Source: Phycisphaerales bacterium
GTDB lineage: Bacteria; Planctomycetota; Phycisphaerae; Phycisphaerales; UBA1924
Assembly: GCA_019747615.1 (NCBI GenBank)
Contig: JAIEQQ010000574.1
Coordinates: 1 to 6,207 of the forward strand
Reading direction: 5' to 3'
DNA length: 6,207 nt
Below the pieces are notes generated by a model. It was not told the DNA's origin and made no database searches. It saw nothing but the letters and a program-made list of their open reading frames with translations. Of the stretch, positions 5,107 through 6,207 are shown one piece after another. The translations under genes were made by a program, and so were the position numbers. The stretch's first letter is position 1. Every line of letters starts with the position of its first letter.

Positions 5107-6207
5107 ATGATCGCACAATCTGGGTTGTCTGTTGGCGTGGTGGGCGCGGGGCCGGGGGGCTTGGCGGCGGCGATGCTGCTGGCGGCCAGCGGCGCACAGG
5201 TCGAGGTGTATGAGGCGATGGAGACGGTGGGCGGGCGGACGAGCCGCATCTCGCTGGGCGAGTATCACTTTGACTGCGGGCCGACGTTCTTTCTCATGCC
5301 GTATGTGCTTGAGGAGATCTTCGCGTCCACGGGCCGGAAACTCTCGGATTACTGCGACCTTCAGCGGCTGGACCCGATGTACCGGCTGGTGATCGGGCGG
5401 CAGGGCCAGAGCGACATTGTGCTGGATTGCACGCAAGACGTCGCGGAAATGTCCAGGCGGCTGGGCGAGATCGACGCGCGCGACGGCGCCGCGTTCGCTC
5501 GCTTCATTTCGGACAATCGCAAGAAACTCAGCGCGTTCGAGCCGGTGCTGCGCAAGCCTTGGCGGTCGTTCACTGACTTTCTTGACATGGACCTGGTCCG
5601 GGCCGGGCCGATGCTCGCGCCGACCCAGAGCGTTCACGATTGGCTCGGCGGGTACTTCAAGAGCCCGTACAGCAAGCTGGCGATGAGCTTCCAGAGCAAG
5701 TACCTGGGCATGTCGCCATTCTCCTGCCCCAGCCTCTTCAGCATCCTGCCGTTTATCGAGTACGAGTACGGCGTCTGGCACCCGCGGGGCGGCTGCAACG
5801 CGCTCATGACCGCCATGGCCGAGGCCTGCTCAGAGATGGGCGTCAAGATCCACACCGGCACCCCCGTTCAGCGGCTGACCTTCGACGGCCCGCGGGCCCG
5901 GGCGATCGTCGCCAACAACCGCGAGCACCGGCACGACCACGTCGTCATGAACGCCGACGCGAGCTGGGCGATCCAGAACCTCATTCCCGCGCACTTGCGC
6001 CGGACGTGGAGCGATTCGAAGCTCACGAAGATGGACTACTCGTGCAGCACGTACATGCTCTATCTGGGCATCAAGGGCGAGGTCGAGCTGCCGCACCACA
6101 CGATCTGCATCTCGAAGAACTACGAGCAGAACATCCGCGAGATCGCCGAGACGCTGAAGCTCAGCGAAGATCCGAGCGTGTACGTCTGCAACCCCAGCGC
6201 GATCGAC
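5107..6207 (+). CDS. crtN: CrtN-type C30 carotenoid (dehydrosqualene/diapophytoene) desaturase (partial, C-terminus outside window)
   Basis: FAD-dependent desaturase that by family introduces the conjugated double bonds into a C30 precursor to make a diapocarotene. 367 residues are visible and the frame is still open at the window end; about 130 more, including the C-terminal FAD signature, are expected. The N-terminus has GAGPGG at 13-18, Glu36 in VYEAMETVGGRT, and FDCGPT at 55-60. Compared from memory with S. aureus CrtN, it shares the pattern PSL(Y/F)SI(I/L)P.IE...GV near 208-223, and more tellingly DYSCS....Y.GI at 310-322 and DPS.YV...P at 355-363, which CrtP lacks. That makes CrtN a better fit than CrtP or CrtI. 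It is transcribed away from the crtP operon and starts from the shared intergenic region, so both arms can be made together. Codon use is GC-rich like the other four genes, with no sign of recent separate transfer. Confidence 0.88.
   Translation, partial: MIAQSGLSVGVVGAGPGGLAAAMLLAASGAQVEVYEAMETVGGRTSRISLGEYHFDCGPTFFLMPYVLEEIFASTGRKLSDYCDLQRLDPMYRLVIGRQGQSDIVLDCTQDVAEMSRRLGEIDARDGAAFARFISDNRKKLSAFEPVLRKPWRSFTDFLDMDLVRAGPMLAPTQSVHDWLGGYFKSPYSKLAMSFQSKYLGMSPFSCPSLFSILPFIEYEYGVWHPRGGCNALMTAMAEACSEMGVKIHTGTPVQRLTFDGPRARAIVANNREHRHDHVVMNADASWAIQNLIPAHLRRTWSDSKLTKMDYSCSTYMLYLGIKGEVELPHHTICISKNYEQNIREIAETLKLSEDPSVYVCNPSAID

Noticed and set aside
5053..5781. A 242-residue minus-strand open frame opposite the start of crtN
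   Set aside because: No domain is visible, and it would read through the shared promoter and the opposite strand of a clear CrtN coding region.

Overview
The window carries a GC-rich, tightly packed bacterial carotenoid gene cluster. It has five genes and only one real intergenic region (about 95 bases, 5012-5106). All five match steps of a staphyloxanthin-type C30 pathway, which makes glycosylated and acylated carotenoic acids. The gene set, the high GC content and the antisense open frames typical of GC-rich coding DNA fit a Planctomycetota-like bacterium, where squalene-route C30 carotenoid clusters have been reported. That taxonomic placement is inference, because the window has no rRNA or other marker gene.

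Layout. Reading right on the + strand from 5107 is a CrtN-type desaturase, cut off by the window end at 6207. Reading left from the same intergenic region are four genes in order: an aldehyde dehydrogenase (5011-3473), a CrtP-type terminal-methyl oxidase (3476-1869), a PlsC-type acyltransferase (1856-921) and a family 2 glycosyltransferase (924-1, cut off by the window start). Two of the three leftward junctions are 4-base ATGA stop/start overlaps and the third is a 12-base gap, so these four are almost certainly one translationally coupled operon. A TACTATA/TATAGTA element inside an imperfect dyad at 5045-5063 offers overlapping -10 boxes for both directions.

How the genes work together (inferred from family knowledge). 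CrtN would desaturate a C30 precursor (dehydrosqualene or squalene) to a diapocarotene. CrtP would oxidise a terminal methyl group to an aldehyde. The aldehyde dehydrogenase would convert this to the carotenoic acid. The glycosyltransferase would add a sugar at the carboxyl, and the acyltransferase would esterify that sugar with a fatty acid. No C30 synthase (crtM or hpnCDE) lies in the window; it may be just outside. Points worth a second look are a PlsC-fold enzyme where S. aureus uses the unrelated CrtO, an aldehyde dehydrogenase that seems to lack the usual cofactor-binding glutamate, and the compact bidirectional promoter. I found no RNA gene, mobile element, CRISPR array or convincing terminator.
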